This document shows positions 33,901 to 41,701 of a stretch of DNA of 64,000 nucleotides, in pieces. Both the position numbers and the translations under genes were made by a program. Within the stretch, counting starts at the first letter, position 1. Each line of letters starts with the position of its first letter. Under the pieces are notes generated by a model. That model saw nothing but the letters and a program-made list of their open reading frames with translations. It was not told where the DNA came from and made no database searches. This stretch comes from CAVQBP01 sp963848195. Its GTDB lineage: Bacteria; Bacteroidota; Ignavibacteria; Ignavibacteriales; Ignavibacteriaceae. The stretch spans positions 310,001-374,000 of the forward strand of contig CAWKCY010000020.1 in assembly GCA_963848195.1 (NCBI GenBank), given 5' to 3'.

Positions 33901-34062
33901 TGCGCCACGATATAAAGAAACAACAGAAATAACCGGAGGATCAATATCCGGATATTCTCTGACAGGCAATTGTGTGAATGAAATAATACCAAAAAGCAGG
34001 ATTGCTAAACTCATTACTGTAGCAAATACCGGGCGTCTTATTGATATATCACTAAGTTTCAT
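30949..34062 (-). CDS. HAE1-type RND multidrug efflux pump, inner-membrane subunit
   Basis: 1037-residue AcrB/MexB-like proton antiporter with the twelve-helix duplicated plan. Hallmarks: N-terminal SDISIRRPVFATVMSLAILL, the proton-relay helix LVLAIGLVVDDAIVVLENIY with paired aspartates, VTKNSILIVEFANQQRAKG with the relay lysine, and the ESRRPLGLAVVGGMFFSTFL end. It forms the trimeric pump of the tripartite complex with the adaptor and TolC genes just upstream. The substrate range cannot be read from sequence. It is last in the tolC-adaptor-pump operon. Confidence 0.95.
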   Translation of the reverse strand: MKLSDISIRRPVFATVMSLAILLFGIISFTQLPVREYPDIDPPVISVVSLYRGASSNVIETEITDILEEQFATLEGVKTITSSSSEGGSVITIEFELNRDVNEAANDVRDRVSRVRGNLPQEIDDPVISKVDANAQAIVWLALSSTHHSGLELSDFADRILKERIQRMPGVGSVILGGERKYAMRVWLDPLRMAAHGLTSQDIETAIRKENAEIPGGRVEGVKREFSVRTRGDLTTPEEFGSIIVSQKGNDIVRLRDVSDVKVGAEDERSVARWMGKPAIGLGIVKQSRASTVDVAAEIKKQIPELSKLLPEGMKLDIAYDSSEFIKESISEVEQTLIIALILVILVVLAFLKSFRATIIPSIAIPISIIGALAAVYFAGFTINILTLLGLVLAIGLVVDDAIVVLENIYRHMEMGKSRWQAAIDGSKEIGFAIVSTTIALVAVFIPLAFLSGNVGRLFNEFGIAVAVAVLISGFVALTLTPMISSQILRPLHGVSKSWASRSFDSFFEKLNILYAKLLGWSLHHRALMVLCSVAVIIIGVLLFRLLPSELVPVEDRGVGFGIVVAPEGATLEYTDSYVKEIENRLLKLPELQGLFTATGLSFGGPGSVTNSFMFLNLKPRSERNKSQQQIIQELFPQLISIPGVLAFVINPPSLGADFSNPIEYVLEADNYDELNKSVGVMMGEASKLGYLINMDSDLRLNKPQLDVDIDRERASHLGVSVTDIGSTLQTLLGGRKVTDFKRGTKQYDVMLQMKPEYRATPDEIQNIYIRSTGGLVQLANVVKVKKTVAPKALNHYNRVRSATISANLAPGVTLGEALNDLDRIAQEKLPNIKHDYAGESLEYKSSSSALYFMFILAIIFIYLVLSAQFESFIHPFTILLSVPLAIFGALLTLLIFGQSLNIYSQIGLIMLVGLVTKNSILIVEFANQQRAKGLSFTEAVINAATIRLRPILMTSFATIFGILPIAIGLGAGAESRRPLGLAVVGGMFFSTFLTLVIVPVVYTLLARFTNPAKSTSDENYEIDADSKKLVPEGVID

Positions 34063-34136
34063 CTTTAAAACTCCAATATGTTAATCGTTAATGGTTAATC
34101 GTTAATAGTTAATAGTTGATGGTTAATCGTTTTTTG
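34063..34136. repeat. Short GTTAAT-type tandem repeats between pump and adaptor genes
   Basis: Variants of GTTAATCG, GTTAATAG and GTTGATG follow each other in a short tract covering the intergenic gap and the adaptor's stop region. Slippage-prone, with no open frame. Confidence 0.6.
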
Positions 34137-35193
34137 AATTTACGGGCATTACTTTGGCACCTTCAAATAGTTTTTGATGACCGGCAGTTACTACCTCCAT
34201 TCCATCAGTAAGTCCATTAACAACCTCTACTATTTCAGGTGTCTGAAGACCAAGATTAACAGGGACGGCAGTAACACTGCTGTCTTTCTTAACTACAAAA
34301 ACAAATGATTGATTTCCATTAGCAAATACAGCTTCGTTTGGAATTGTCAGGGCATTTTGTCTTTCATTTAAAACAGCTGATACATTTGCCGACATTCCGG
34401 GATGAAATTTTTGACCCGGATTTTTTACACGAGCTACAACGTTTATATTCCGGGTTTCAGGATCCAGCATTGGCTCTATAGCTATTATTTTCCCGTTGAC
34501 TTTATAATCCGGAAAAACAGTTGAAGTAACGGTTACATCTGCATTCCGTTTTAATTGTGCAAGAAAACGTTCAGGTGCTGAAAAACTAACTCTAATTTCA
34601 TTTAAATTAGCAAGCTCGGTTATTGCTTGTCCGGTCCTTAAAAAAGTACCGATACTGACTTTTCTTGTACCGACTATTCCATCGAATGGAGCAACTATCC
34701 TTGTTTTACTTAACCGTGCTTTTGCGAGTTCGTAATTGGCTTCCGCAACTTTCAGATTTGCAATTGCATCGTCCAAATCCTGGGGTGTTCCCGCATTCTG
34801 ATCCACAATCGATTTTATTCTTTTATAAGCTGACGTGGTTTGATTAACCAATGCTTCTGTCCGGTTAACTTCGGCTGATAATTGTGAATCATCCAGTTGG
34901 GCAATTAAATCACCCTTTTTGATAAAGCTTCCCTCATCAAATGGAAGGCTGATTATTGCTGCATCTATTTCAGATACTATAGTAACGCCTTCAATTGCCT
35001 CAACCGTACCTACAGCTTCGAATTTATCGGCAACGTATTTTGCTTTGACATCAGCAACTTCCACAGGTGTAGGCGGCAGTTTAAATCCAGCTGCTGCAGA
35101 TTTTTTATCCGAACAGCCGCTTGTTAATAAAATAAAAAGTACAATTAAAGCATTAAATATTAAATAATACTTTACCTTTTTTTTATTGAACAT
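34123..35193 (-). CDS. RND efflux periplasmic adaptor subunit (lipoprotein)
   Basis: 356 residues from the ATG at 35193, which has a good AAGGAAG upstream; a frame from 35238 overlaps the tolC gene. The lipobox LLTSGCSDKK gives a lipid-anchored N-terminus. The MexA/AcrA order is present: lipoyl half-motif VEAIEGVTIVSEIDAAI, GSFIKKGDLIAQLDDSQL, coiled-coil hairpin, APFDGIVGTRKVSIGTFLRT (second lipoyl half), beta-barrel PEMVDPETRNINVVARVKNP-like segment and HPGMSANVSAVL. It links the RND pump to the outer-membrane TolC. Confidence 0.93.
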   Translation of the reverse strand: MFNKKKVKYYLIFNALIVLFILLTSGCSDKKSAAAGFKLPPTPVEVADVKAKYVADKFEAVGTVEAIEGVTIVSEIDAAIISLPFDEGSFIKKGDLIAQLDDSQLSAEVNRTEALVNQTTSAYKRIKSIVDQNAGTPQDLDDAIANLKVAEANYELAKARLSKTRIVAPFDGIVGTRKVSIGTFLRTGQAITELANLNEIRVSFSAPERFLAQLKRNADVTVTSTVFPDYKVNGKIIAIEPMLDPETRNINVVARVKNPGQKFHPGMSANVSAVLNERQNALTIPNEAVFANGNQSFVFVVKKDSSVTAVPVNLGLQTPEIVEVVNGLTDGMEVVTAGHQKLFEGAKVMPVNSKND

Positions 35194-35224
35194 AAAACTC
35201 TTCCTTTCTTTTATCAAAAAAATT

Positions 35225-36799
35225 TTATTCTCTTTCATCAGAAGGATAATAACCTGAAGTTAATTGCTTGAGATCCGAAGCAGCCTTAACAGTTTTTACC
35301 AAAGCCTCTGAATACCGCTGCTGTGCGACAGCAAAATCCTCACTTAATTGAACTAATTCGAAAGCTGTTATTCTGCCGTTTTGAAATTCAATCATTCCGA
35401 TTCTAACCTGTTCCTGAGCAGCATCCACTCCATCTCTTGAAGCTTTTAGACGCTCATTTCCATGAGCTAATTCGCGGTATGAAGTACGAATTTGTTTTTC
35501 AAGCAGCCTTGATAACTCAATATAACTTTGTTTAGCGGATAATGATCCTGCCTCCAATCGATCCTTTTCCCCTAAACCGCTTCTTAGTCCTATTGGTAAA
35601 GTAAACTCAACTCCCACACTCCAGCCGGGAAACTTACGTTTAAAAAGCTGTGAAAGTACATTGCTGTAACTGCCGCCTGTTGATGTTCTCAAAGTATCCC
35701 CTCCGAAAATTACTTCCTGAGATGTTCCGCCTAAGCTGTTGCTTATTAATGAACCGATTAAATCCACTTGCGGAAGAGCTTTCCATCCGGCTGCATCTAC
35801 TAACGTATTGGCAATCTCAATATTATTTTGGGCCGCTTTCAATTCAAGATTATTATTTAAAGCATAATCAATAAGATTATCTACCGGTTCAATAGGAAAA
35901 TTACTTGGCGGAGTATCAGTCGCTAAAAACCTTGAATTTCCGGCTTCCGGCTTTTTCCCTGTTAATACAGTAAGCAAATCCGATTGAGTATCAAGCTGTT
36001 CCTCTCTATCAATAAGCAGCAGCCTTTGCTCAGCCTGGAAAGTTTTTGCATTAGCAACCTGGTTTGGACCTGCTAAACCAGCTTTTTCATGTAGTTGAGC
36101 TTCCTTTAATACAGCCTCGGCACGCTCCAATGTTAACTTTTGAACTGCGTAATCCCGTTCAGCCGTATATAAGCTCCAATATGCCTGTTCAACTTCAGCA
36201 TTCGCAGATAATACCTCCTGATCATACCGTGCTTTTGATGACTCAACATTTAGCTCAGCTTGTTTTAAATCTCTGCGTGAAGAAACATCAAATCCGGATA
36301 ATAAAGGCTGGCGTAAAATTATTGACCCGAAAGCATCATACTCAGGATTTAAAAAAGCAAACTGCGAGTTTGTTTTTAATTTTGTTGTGTTTAATGACAG
36401 TTCTAATCTTGTTCCGATCGGCAGATTTAGCCGAATACCGGTAGCCGCATCAGTCTGTTGAGTTGATAAAACTGAGGCGCCAGAGAAAAATGATGCTGTT
36501 GGAATCTTTTGGCCTTCATAGTTTATATTGAAGTAAAATTCCGGATCAAAGCTTCCTCTTTCTCTCCGTAAAGTTCCTTGTGCACCTAAATAAACTGTTT
36601 CGGCTTGTTTAAGAGATGTTGAATTACTTTTAGCATATTCCTCTGTTTCCAACAGAGTTATTGGAGTTCCCTTTAAATTATTTAAAATTGTTTGAAGAGC
36701 ACTATCGGGATTAACAACTGTTTGTGCATTAGCTGTTATAAATATATTGAAAATCGTAAGGAGAGAAATAGATAACATTACTCTGTCAATTATTCGCAT
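35225..36799 (-). CDS. TolC-family outer-membrane efflux protein
   Basis: 524 residues with a signal peptide (VMLSISLLTIFNIFITANAQ) and two repeated outer-membrane efflux (OEP) halves. The coiled-coil tunnel helices include SKARYDQEVLSANAEVEQAY and AERDYAVQKLTLERAEAVLKE in the first half, and IRTSYRELAHGNERLKASRD and RIGMIEFQNGRITAFELVQL in the second. It starts the tripartite operon; the adaptor follows. A copy of the 67-bp element lies 50-116 bp upstream. Confidence 0.93.
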   Translation of the reverse strand: MRIIDRVMLSISLLTIFNIFITANAQTVVNPDSALQTILNNLKGTPITLLETEEYAKSNSTSLKQAETVYLGAQGTLRRERGSFDPEFYFNINYEGQKIPTASFFSGASVLSTQQTDAATGIRLNLPIGTRLELSLNTTKLKTNSQFAFLNPEYDAFGSIILRQPLLSGFDVSSRRDLKQAELNVESSKARYDQEVLSANAEVEQAYWSLYTAERDYAVQKLTLERAEAVLKEAQLHEKAGLAGPNQVANAKTFQAEQRLLLIDREEQLDTQSDLLTVLTGKKPEAGNSRFLATDTPPSNFPIEPVDNLIDYALNNNLELKAAQNNIEIANTLVDAAGWKALPQVDLIGSLISNSLGGTSQEVIFGGDTLRTSTGGSYSNVLSQLFKRKFPGWSVGVEFTLPIGLRSGLGEKDRLEAGSLSAKQSYIELSRLLEKQIRTSYRELAHGNERLKASRDGVDAAQEQVRIGMIEFQNGRITAFELVQLSEDFAVAQQRYSEALVKTVKAASDLKQLTSGYYPSDERE

Positions 36800-36848
36800 A
36801 TTTATTCCTTATTCTTTTATCCGGATTTTTAATTACTATTGCTAACTT

Positions 36849-36915
36849 AATGTCGCTATATTGATCATGAAAGGTGTAATTACGGCAGATTTAATGGTTG
36901 ATTGCGACAATGCTA
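36849..36915. repeat. 67-bp element, copy 3, upstream of the RND operon
   Basis: Shares the perfect 20-bp core GGTTGATTGCGACAATGCTA with the copy at 29751-29817, in the same register. It lies 50-116 bp before the tolC start. Relative to transcription it is in the opposite orientation to the copy before the regulator, which matters little if the ATTG-CAAT dyad is the functional part. Confidence 0.7.
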
Positions 36916-37370
36916 AAATAAAGCATCAAATTTTATCTGCAAAAAAATAAAAAAAAAGTGCCGTTATTTGTTTTTTTTATAGTACCACTTTCTTTTTACC
37001 CTGGGCCACTTATTGCAACGGCTAAGAAATTTTATTACTTATGGATAAATTGTTTAACAGTAGGTTCTAAAAACTAATGTTATAATCGGGAACTTGAAGC
37101 GCAAATATAAAGAAATAAAAATTTAATAAATATTAAGATAAAATTATGTTTGTATTCATTTTTTATCATTTAGTTCAAGGTTAATTCATGAATTAGTCTT
37201 TTTTATTCTCTTATTGTGACAAAATACCTAGATGATTTTTCATTTACTAAAAGTTATAACTTAACTATATCTTATTATGATGTGATTTCAGGCATATGCG
37301 ATATGGCAAAGATTTGAAATCAAGTATAATTGAGATAAATGATATAAATGCCAATATTATTATAAAGGGT

Positions 37371-37441
37371 TTGGAGCGTATCTGGAGCGAACCTGGAGCG
37401 TATGTGGAGCGTATGTGGGAAGTATCTGGATGGTATTTGAA
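37371..37441. repeat. Degenerate 11-bp tandem array
   Basis: Units GCGTATCTGGA, GCGAACCTGGA, GCGTATGTGGA, GCGTATGTGGG, AAGTATCTGGA and TGGTATTTGAA run head to tail from 37376. Same period and TGGA core as the array at 11360, and also in a divergent promoter region, ending about 210 bp before the next plus-strand gene. Confidence 0.85.
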
Positions 37442-37651
37442 TCATCTTTAATATAGAATAAAGATCAAACATTTTCTAGGAGGCCGTAATGTCTAATTTA
37501 CCAATATAAATATTGAAGACTCTTTGAGTTTTAAATTTTAATTTTCTAAATTAAGGATCAGTTAAGCGGGATGAAATTTTCGGGAAATACTAATAATACC
37601 AATTATATAAAAGCAACCATAATTCCAAGCCGTTTAACATTTGATTAATAA

Positions 37652-38134
37652 ATGAAACAAAAAAATTTTAAATCTGAGCGTCTTTCAAGAACGGCCAAAA
37701 TAACATTGGAGGGAGAAATAGAGCATATATTTCCCCTATTTGGTGCTATAGAAGAGACAAAATGGGCAGATGGCTGGCAGCCTCTAATAATTTATTCCCA
37801 ATCAGGTAAAATTGAAAGAGGGATGGTTTTTTTAACTAATGCTCATAATCATCACGAAACTGTCTATAACTGGATTGTGTCAGGATATGAACCTAAGGAT
37901 CATCATATTGAATATATTGTTTCTACTCCAAATAGATATTGGATAATAAATATTCAATGTAATATTTTATCTGATGTTAAGACCGAAGCAATAATTACTT
38001 ATACCTATACTAGTCTTAATTCACTTGGCAATGAAATTAATAAACGTTCAATTACGAATATGTTCGAAAAAGATCTGAAAGACTGGGAAGAAGCTATAAA
38101 TTATTATATAAAAACGGGAAACATCTTAAAATAA
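37652..38134 (+). CDS. SRPBCC-like (START/Bet v1 fold) protein
   Basis: 160 residues that fit the SRPBCC pattern: an opening strand RTAKITLEGEIEHIFPLFGA, a tryptophan-bearing loop TKWADGWQP, a run of beta-strands (GMVFLTNAHNHHETVYNWIV, HIEYIVSTPNRYWIINIQC, TEAIITYTYTSLN) and a long C-terminal helix. This fold binds hydrophobic ligands in polyketide cyclases and similar proteins. The ligand is unknown. There is no signal peptide. It is followed at once by a decayed reading frame. Confidence 0.6.
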   Translation: MKQKNFKSERLSRTAKITLEGEIEHIFPLFGAIEETKWADGWQPLIIYSQSGKIERGMVFLTNAHNHHETVYNWIVSGYEPKDHHIEYIVSTPNRYWIINIQCNILSDVKTEAIITYTYTSLNSLGNEINKRSITNMFEKDLKDWEEAINYYIKTGNILK

Positions 38135-38135
38135 T

Positions 38136-38451
38136 ATGATTACTTATGTCCATCCAACTTGTGTTCCTCTTATTAAAGGTGGCCCCCCGGTTGCCCTGGC
38201 TGAAGAATTCAAAATTGAACATGAGGATAGTTATATAGATGATGTCATTTTTGTTATCTTCTTCGTTTAGGTTTAATAGATAAATTCCCTCAATATCTTG
38301 CTCCCAGACAGATTTATGGCCTGGAATAGGGACTCATAACTGCAAAAGAAGTGGATTTAGTATGCCGGATATATTTGATTCTAATATTCAAAATATTTGG
38401 GAATATTATATTTATTTTCTAATTTTCAATCACCTACCGTAGGTAAATAGT
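38136..38451 (+). pseudogene. Probable decayed small gene
   Basis: The frame from ATG 38136 gives 44 residues including PTCVPLIKGGPPVALAEEF and stops at 38270. A neighbouring frame continues with protein-like text LRLGLIDKFPQYLAPRQIYG, then an in-frame TAG, then GLITAKEVDLVCRIY. The pieces read as one gene broken by a frameshift and a stop. I do not recognise the family. Confidence 0.35.
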
Positions 38452-38526
38452 TGAACCAGGTTAAAGTGCAGAATCAGTATTCTTAAAATATTTAACTAAA
38501 AATTTTCATACTATGGAGATCATGTC

Positions 38527-40185
38527 ATGCGTAACAGCAAGAAATCCTCAAGTAATCAAAGCCGTAGAAAATTCTTAAAAACTAGTTTGGTTGGCAGCAT
38601 TGCTGCAATGTCACTCCCTCAATTCTCTTTTGCCGGGAAAAAATATTCTTCATCGGTACCTCCTTTTGAAATACCTTCTTCAGAATTAGAAGAAATTACT
38701 ATTTCAGAAATTGAAGAAGGATTAAAATCGGGAAAATATACAGTACGTTCAATTACCGAAGAATATATTTCCCGGATAAAATCAATTGACAAAGACGGTC
38801 CTGCACTTAATAGTGTTATTGAATTAAATCCTGATGCTTTGGAAATTGCAGACGCACTTGATAAAGAATTAAAGGAGAAAGGTCCGCGAAGTCAGCTTCA
38901 TGGTATACCGGTATTAATTAAAGATAATATAGATACAGCAGATAAAATGCAGACAACCGCCGGTTCACTTGCACTCCTTGGGTCAAAACCGCAAAAGGAT
39001 TCTTTTATTGTACAGCAGTTACGCTTAGCAGGAGCACTTATCCTGGGAAAAACTAATCTAAGTGAATGGGCAAATATTCGATCTTCACATTCTACAAGTG
39101 GTTGGAGCGGACGCGGCGGTCTAACAAAAAATCCATATGCATTGGATAGGAATACATCCGGTTCAAGTTCCGGTTCAGGTGCTGCTGCTGCTGCAAATCT
39201 TTGTACTATTGCTATAGGTACCGAAACAGATGGTTCTGTAGTTAGTCCATCTTCAATCAATGGACTCGTGGGAATTAAACCTACCGTCGGTTTGGTAAGC
39301 CGTTCCGGGATTATCCCTATCTCCCATTCTCAGGATACTGCAGGTCCTATGGCAAGAACTGTTAAAGATGCTGCTATTTTACTTAGTGCACTACAAGGGG
39401 TTGATCCCGAGGATTCTGCAACTAAAAACAGCGGTAGAAAATCTTACGAGGATTATGCTAAATTTCTTGAAATTGATGGTCTTAAAGGAGCAAGAATTGG
39501 TGTATTACGTAAATATTTTGGCTTTCTGCCTCAGGTAGATACGGTAATTGAGAGTGCTTTAGATGTTTTAAAGAAGAAGGGAGCTATTCTTATTGATCCG
39601 GTAGAAATAGACTCAATTGGGAAGTTCGATGACACAGAGTCGACAGTTTTATATTATGAATTAAAAGCAGATATGAAAGCTTATCTTGAAAGACGTGGAT
39701 CTGGGACACGGGTTCATTCACTTAAGGACATAATTGATTTTAATACTGAAAATGCTTCGAAAGAAATGCCCTATTTTAAACAGGAATTGTTTCTTAAAGC
39801 AGAAGAAAAGGGGCCTTTAACCGATAAGGAATATCTTGACGCACTGGAAAAGAACCATCGTTTAACCAGAACCGAAGGAATTGATGCAGTGATGGATAAG
39901 TATAATCTCGATGCGCTTGTCTCTCCTACTGATAGCCCAGCCTGGATGACAGATCTGATAGATGGAGATCATTTTCTTGGCGGTAGTTCACAATTGGCTG
40001 CTGTAGCGGGGTACCCTCACATTACAGTGCCCGCAGGTTTTGTTTTTGGACTCCCTGTGGGAATTTCCTTCTTTGGTAAAGCATGGAGTGAATCTGTTCT
40101 GCTTAAAATAGCCTATGGTTTTGAACAGGCTACCGGAATCCGGAAACCACCCAGTTTTCTCCCTACAGCAAATTTGAATTCATAA
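38527..40185 (+). CDS. Tat-exported amidase (amidase-signature family)
   Basis: 552 residues. The N-terminus has a twin-arginine signal (SRRKFLKTSLVGSIAAM, then PQFSFAGKK). The amidase-signature Ser-cisSer-Lys triad is visible: K132 in GIPVLIKDNIDTADKMQT, the Gly/Ser-rich NTSGSSSGSGAAAAA, and nucleophile S237 in GTETDGSVVSPSSINGLVG. Members hydrolyse aliphatic, aryl or peptide amides. Export suggests a periplasmic scavenging role. An in-frame ATG at codon 28 inside the signal is unlikely to be used. Confidence 0.93.
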   Translation: MRNSKKSSSNQSRRKFLKTSLVGSIAAMSLPQFSFAGKKYSSSVPPFEIPSSELEEITISEIEEGLKSGKYTVRSITEEYISRIKSIDKDGPALNSVIELNPDALEIADALDKELKEKGPRSQLHGIPVLIKDNIDTADKMQTTAGSLALLGSKPQKDSFIVQQLRLAGALILGKTNLSEWANIRSSHSTSGWSGRGGLTKNPYALDRNTSGSSSGSGAAAAANLCTIAIGTETDGSVVSPSSINGLVGIKPTVGLVSRSGIIPISHSQDTAGPMARTVKDAAILLSALQGVDPEDSATKNSGRKSYEDYAKFLEIDGLKGARIGVLRKYFGFLPQVDTVIESALDVLKKKGAILIDPVEIDSIGKFDDTESTVLYYELKADMKAYLERRGSGTRVHSLKDIIDFNTENASKEMPYFKQELFLKAEEKGPLTDKEYLDALEKNHRLTRTEGIDAVMDKYNLDALVSPTDSPAWMTDLIDGDHFLGGSSQLAAVAGYPHITVPAGFVFGLPVGISFFGKAWSESVLLKIAYGFEQATGIRKPPSFLPTANLNS

Positions 40186-40212
40186 GAATGCGGAATTTCA
40201 AATTTTTGGATA

Positions 40213-40226
40213 TTAAATGCAACTAA
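40213..40226. promoter_or_regulatory. Possible partial site related to the 67-bp element
   Basis: TTAAATGCAACTAA differs by one base from TTAAATGCGACTAA within and after copy 1 (29575-29588). It lies 40 bp before the sigma-factor start. With only 14 bases in an AT-rich genome, chance is a real possibility. Confidence 0.25.
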
Positions 40227-40265
40227 ATTGTCTGTTTTGCATTACTGATAAAAAGCTGCAGACTA

Positions 40266-40823
40266 TTGAACGAATTTGAGCTAATAAATAAAATTAAAGA
40301 GAAACCCGGATTATTCTCTGAACTTTTCAAAATATATTATAAACCAATTTTTGGTTATATTTTCCGGAGGACAGGTAGTTTTGATGATTCCGCTGATATC
40401 GCAGCAGACACATTCTTAAAAGCTTTTACACATATCAAAAATTTCTCCTATAAAGGAATTTCCATAAGGGTTTGGCTCTACCGTATTGCTATAAATGAAC
40501 TGAATCAATTTTTCAGGCATAAAAAAAGGCATAACTCTTTATTTGAAAGGCTCGGTATTAATAAAAATGAATTGTTTAAAACTTATTTCATTCAGGATAA
40601 AGAATTCCTCGAAACAGAATTCGAAAAACATACTCAGTTTATTTCTGTTCTTAAAGCTCTAAAGACTTTACCCGCTAAATATCAAGAACCAATTTCTTTA
40701 AGATATTTTGAAGGGTTTGAGAATAAAGAAATTGCAGATATATTAAATATAAAAGAGGGTACATTAAAATCCTTGTTATCGCGGGGATTAAATAAATTGC
40801 GTAAAGAATGCAACCAATTTTAA
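40266..40823 (+). CDS. ECF-type sigma-70 family RNA polymerase sigma factor
   Basis: 185 residues from a TTG start. Region 2 is seen as LFSELFKIYYKPIFGYIFRR and DSADIAADTFLKAFTHIKNF (core binding and -10 recognition), with the SIRVWLYRIAINELNQFFRH helix following. Region 4 is ALKTLPAKYQEPISLRYFEG and FENKEIADILNIKEGTLKSL, an HTH for the -35 element. Two small membrane proteins follow, 12 to 25 and about 450 bp downstream; one could be an anti-sigma factor, though neither shows a known anti-sigma domain. Confidence 0.92.
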   Translation: MNEFELINKIKEKPGLFSELFKIYYKPIFGYIFRRTGSFDDSADIAADTFLKAFTHIKNFSYKGISIRVWLYRIAINELNQFFRHKKRHNSLFERLGINKNELFKTYFIQDKEFLETEFEKHTQFISVLKALKTLPAKYQEPISLRYFEGFENKEIADILNIKEGTLKSLLSRGLNKLRKECNQF

Positions 40824-40847
40824 CTTTACACGTTATTGAATACAACA

Positions 40848-41264
40848 ATGGAAAATTTTGAAGAAAAATTAATGAAAATTAGTAAACCAGAAATTTCTCA
40901 GTTAAAGCATCAAGATTTATTGGCAAAAGAAATTATAGAGGCTAAAGATAAATCTGTTCTAAACTGGTGGTGGCTGAGTATCCCTCTTTATGTATTATTG
41001 GCATTTTTAATGAAATCTCTTTACATGCCAAACACGACATTTCTGACTAATAAGCATGATTTCTCAGAAAATCAGAATTTATTATCCTTACTGCTGTTTC
41101 TGTTCCTGCCTATAATCTTTATTTTTGTTAATATTTTGAATATAAGAAAAATTTATTTCTTATCAGGCAATCCAAGAACTGTTAGTTTTTTAAAGGCAGT
41201 TTGGTTCAATATTATTATGATTGCTGCGTCAATTTTAATACTTTTTATTTATTCACTTAAATAA
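40848..41264 (+). CDS. Small three-helix membrane protein downstream of the sigma factor
   Basis: 138 residues from the ATG at 40848 (a TTG at 40836 would add four). A charged N-terminal segment of about 45 residues (FEEKLMKISKPEISQLKHQD, cytosolic) precedes three transmembrane helices near residues 48-68, 85-108 and 118-137. A soluble N-terminal part plus membrane anchor next to a sigma gene is the layout of many anti-sigma factors. No ZAS zinc motif is present and I do not recognise a family. Confidence 0.7.
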   Translation: MENFEEKLMKISKPEISQLKHQDLLAKEIIEAKDKSVLNWWWLSIPLYVLLAFLMKSLYMPNTTFLTNKHDFSENQNLLSLLLFLFLPIIFIFVNILNIRKIYFLSGNPRTVSFLKAVWFNIIMIAASILILFIYSLK

Positions 41265-41271
41265 ACACAAT

Positions 41272-41505
41272 ATGAAGTTACCCTGGTTTAAACGTTTTGG
41301 AATATTCTTCGTGCCAAGAAATATATTCGGCTGGATGATTTTTATTTGCGGAATGGTATACGCCATTTACATTTTTATTGATATAGACAGCAGATCTCAT
41401 TCTGCAAGTGATACTCTTATAAACTTTTTTTTCTATCTTTTAATAATCGGAGCGGTTTATACAATGATCGCTTATTTTACAAGCAGAGTATCGAAAAGTC
41501 AATAA
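41272..41505 (+). CDS. Small two-helix membrane protein
   Basis: 77 residues with helices at about 17-37 (FGWMIFICGMVYAIYIFIDI) and 48-66 (LINFFFYLLIIGAVYTMIAY), basic ends (MKLPWFKRF, SRVSKSQ) and a short polar loop between. The ATG is 7 bases after the preceding stop, so it is in the sigma-factor operon. Unknown function. Confidence 0.7.
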   Translation: MKLPWFKRFGIFFVPRNIFGWMIFICGMVYAIYIFIDIDSRSHSASDTLINFFFYLLIIGAVYTMIAYFTSRVSKSQ

Positions 41506-41701
41506 AAGAGAGTTTGAAGTTAAAAAAAAAGGAATTTACTTCTATAATTTTTTTGTTCTTTACTTTCTCATATTATTTATATCAGTTCCATTTCTATCCT
41601 TTATTTACCTATTCAAATAAAACTTAAAATATCTGAACGAAAGGGTATTTTTATTTAAATTACTGTTGTATAAAAAAGATTTTAAATATTTAGGAGAAAA
41701 A

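Larger units (their letters stand above)
36800..37651. promoter_or_regulatory. Divergent tolC / SRPBCC intergenic region
   Basis: About 850 bp with no believable gene. It contains the third copy of the 67-bp element (36849-36915), a GC-richer patch near 37000-37025 and the degenerate 11-bp array (37371-37441). Both promoters should lie here. Confidence 0.5.

Noticed and set aside
33710..34084. Plus-strand frame antisense to the RND pump
   Set aside because: Shadow of the pump gene in another frame; Ser/Thr-rich with no domain.
37000..37040. Possible fourth 67-bp element (TTATTGCAACGGCTA)
   Set aside because: Only the TTGC-AC part matches and the rest of the element is absent.
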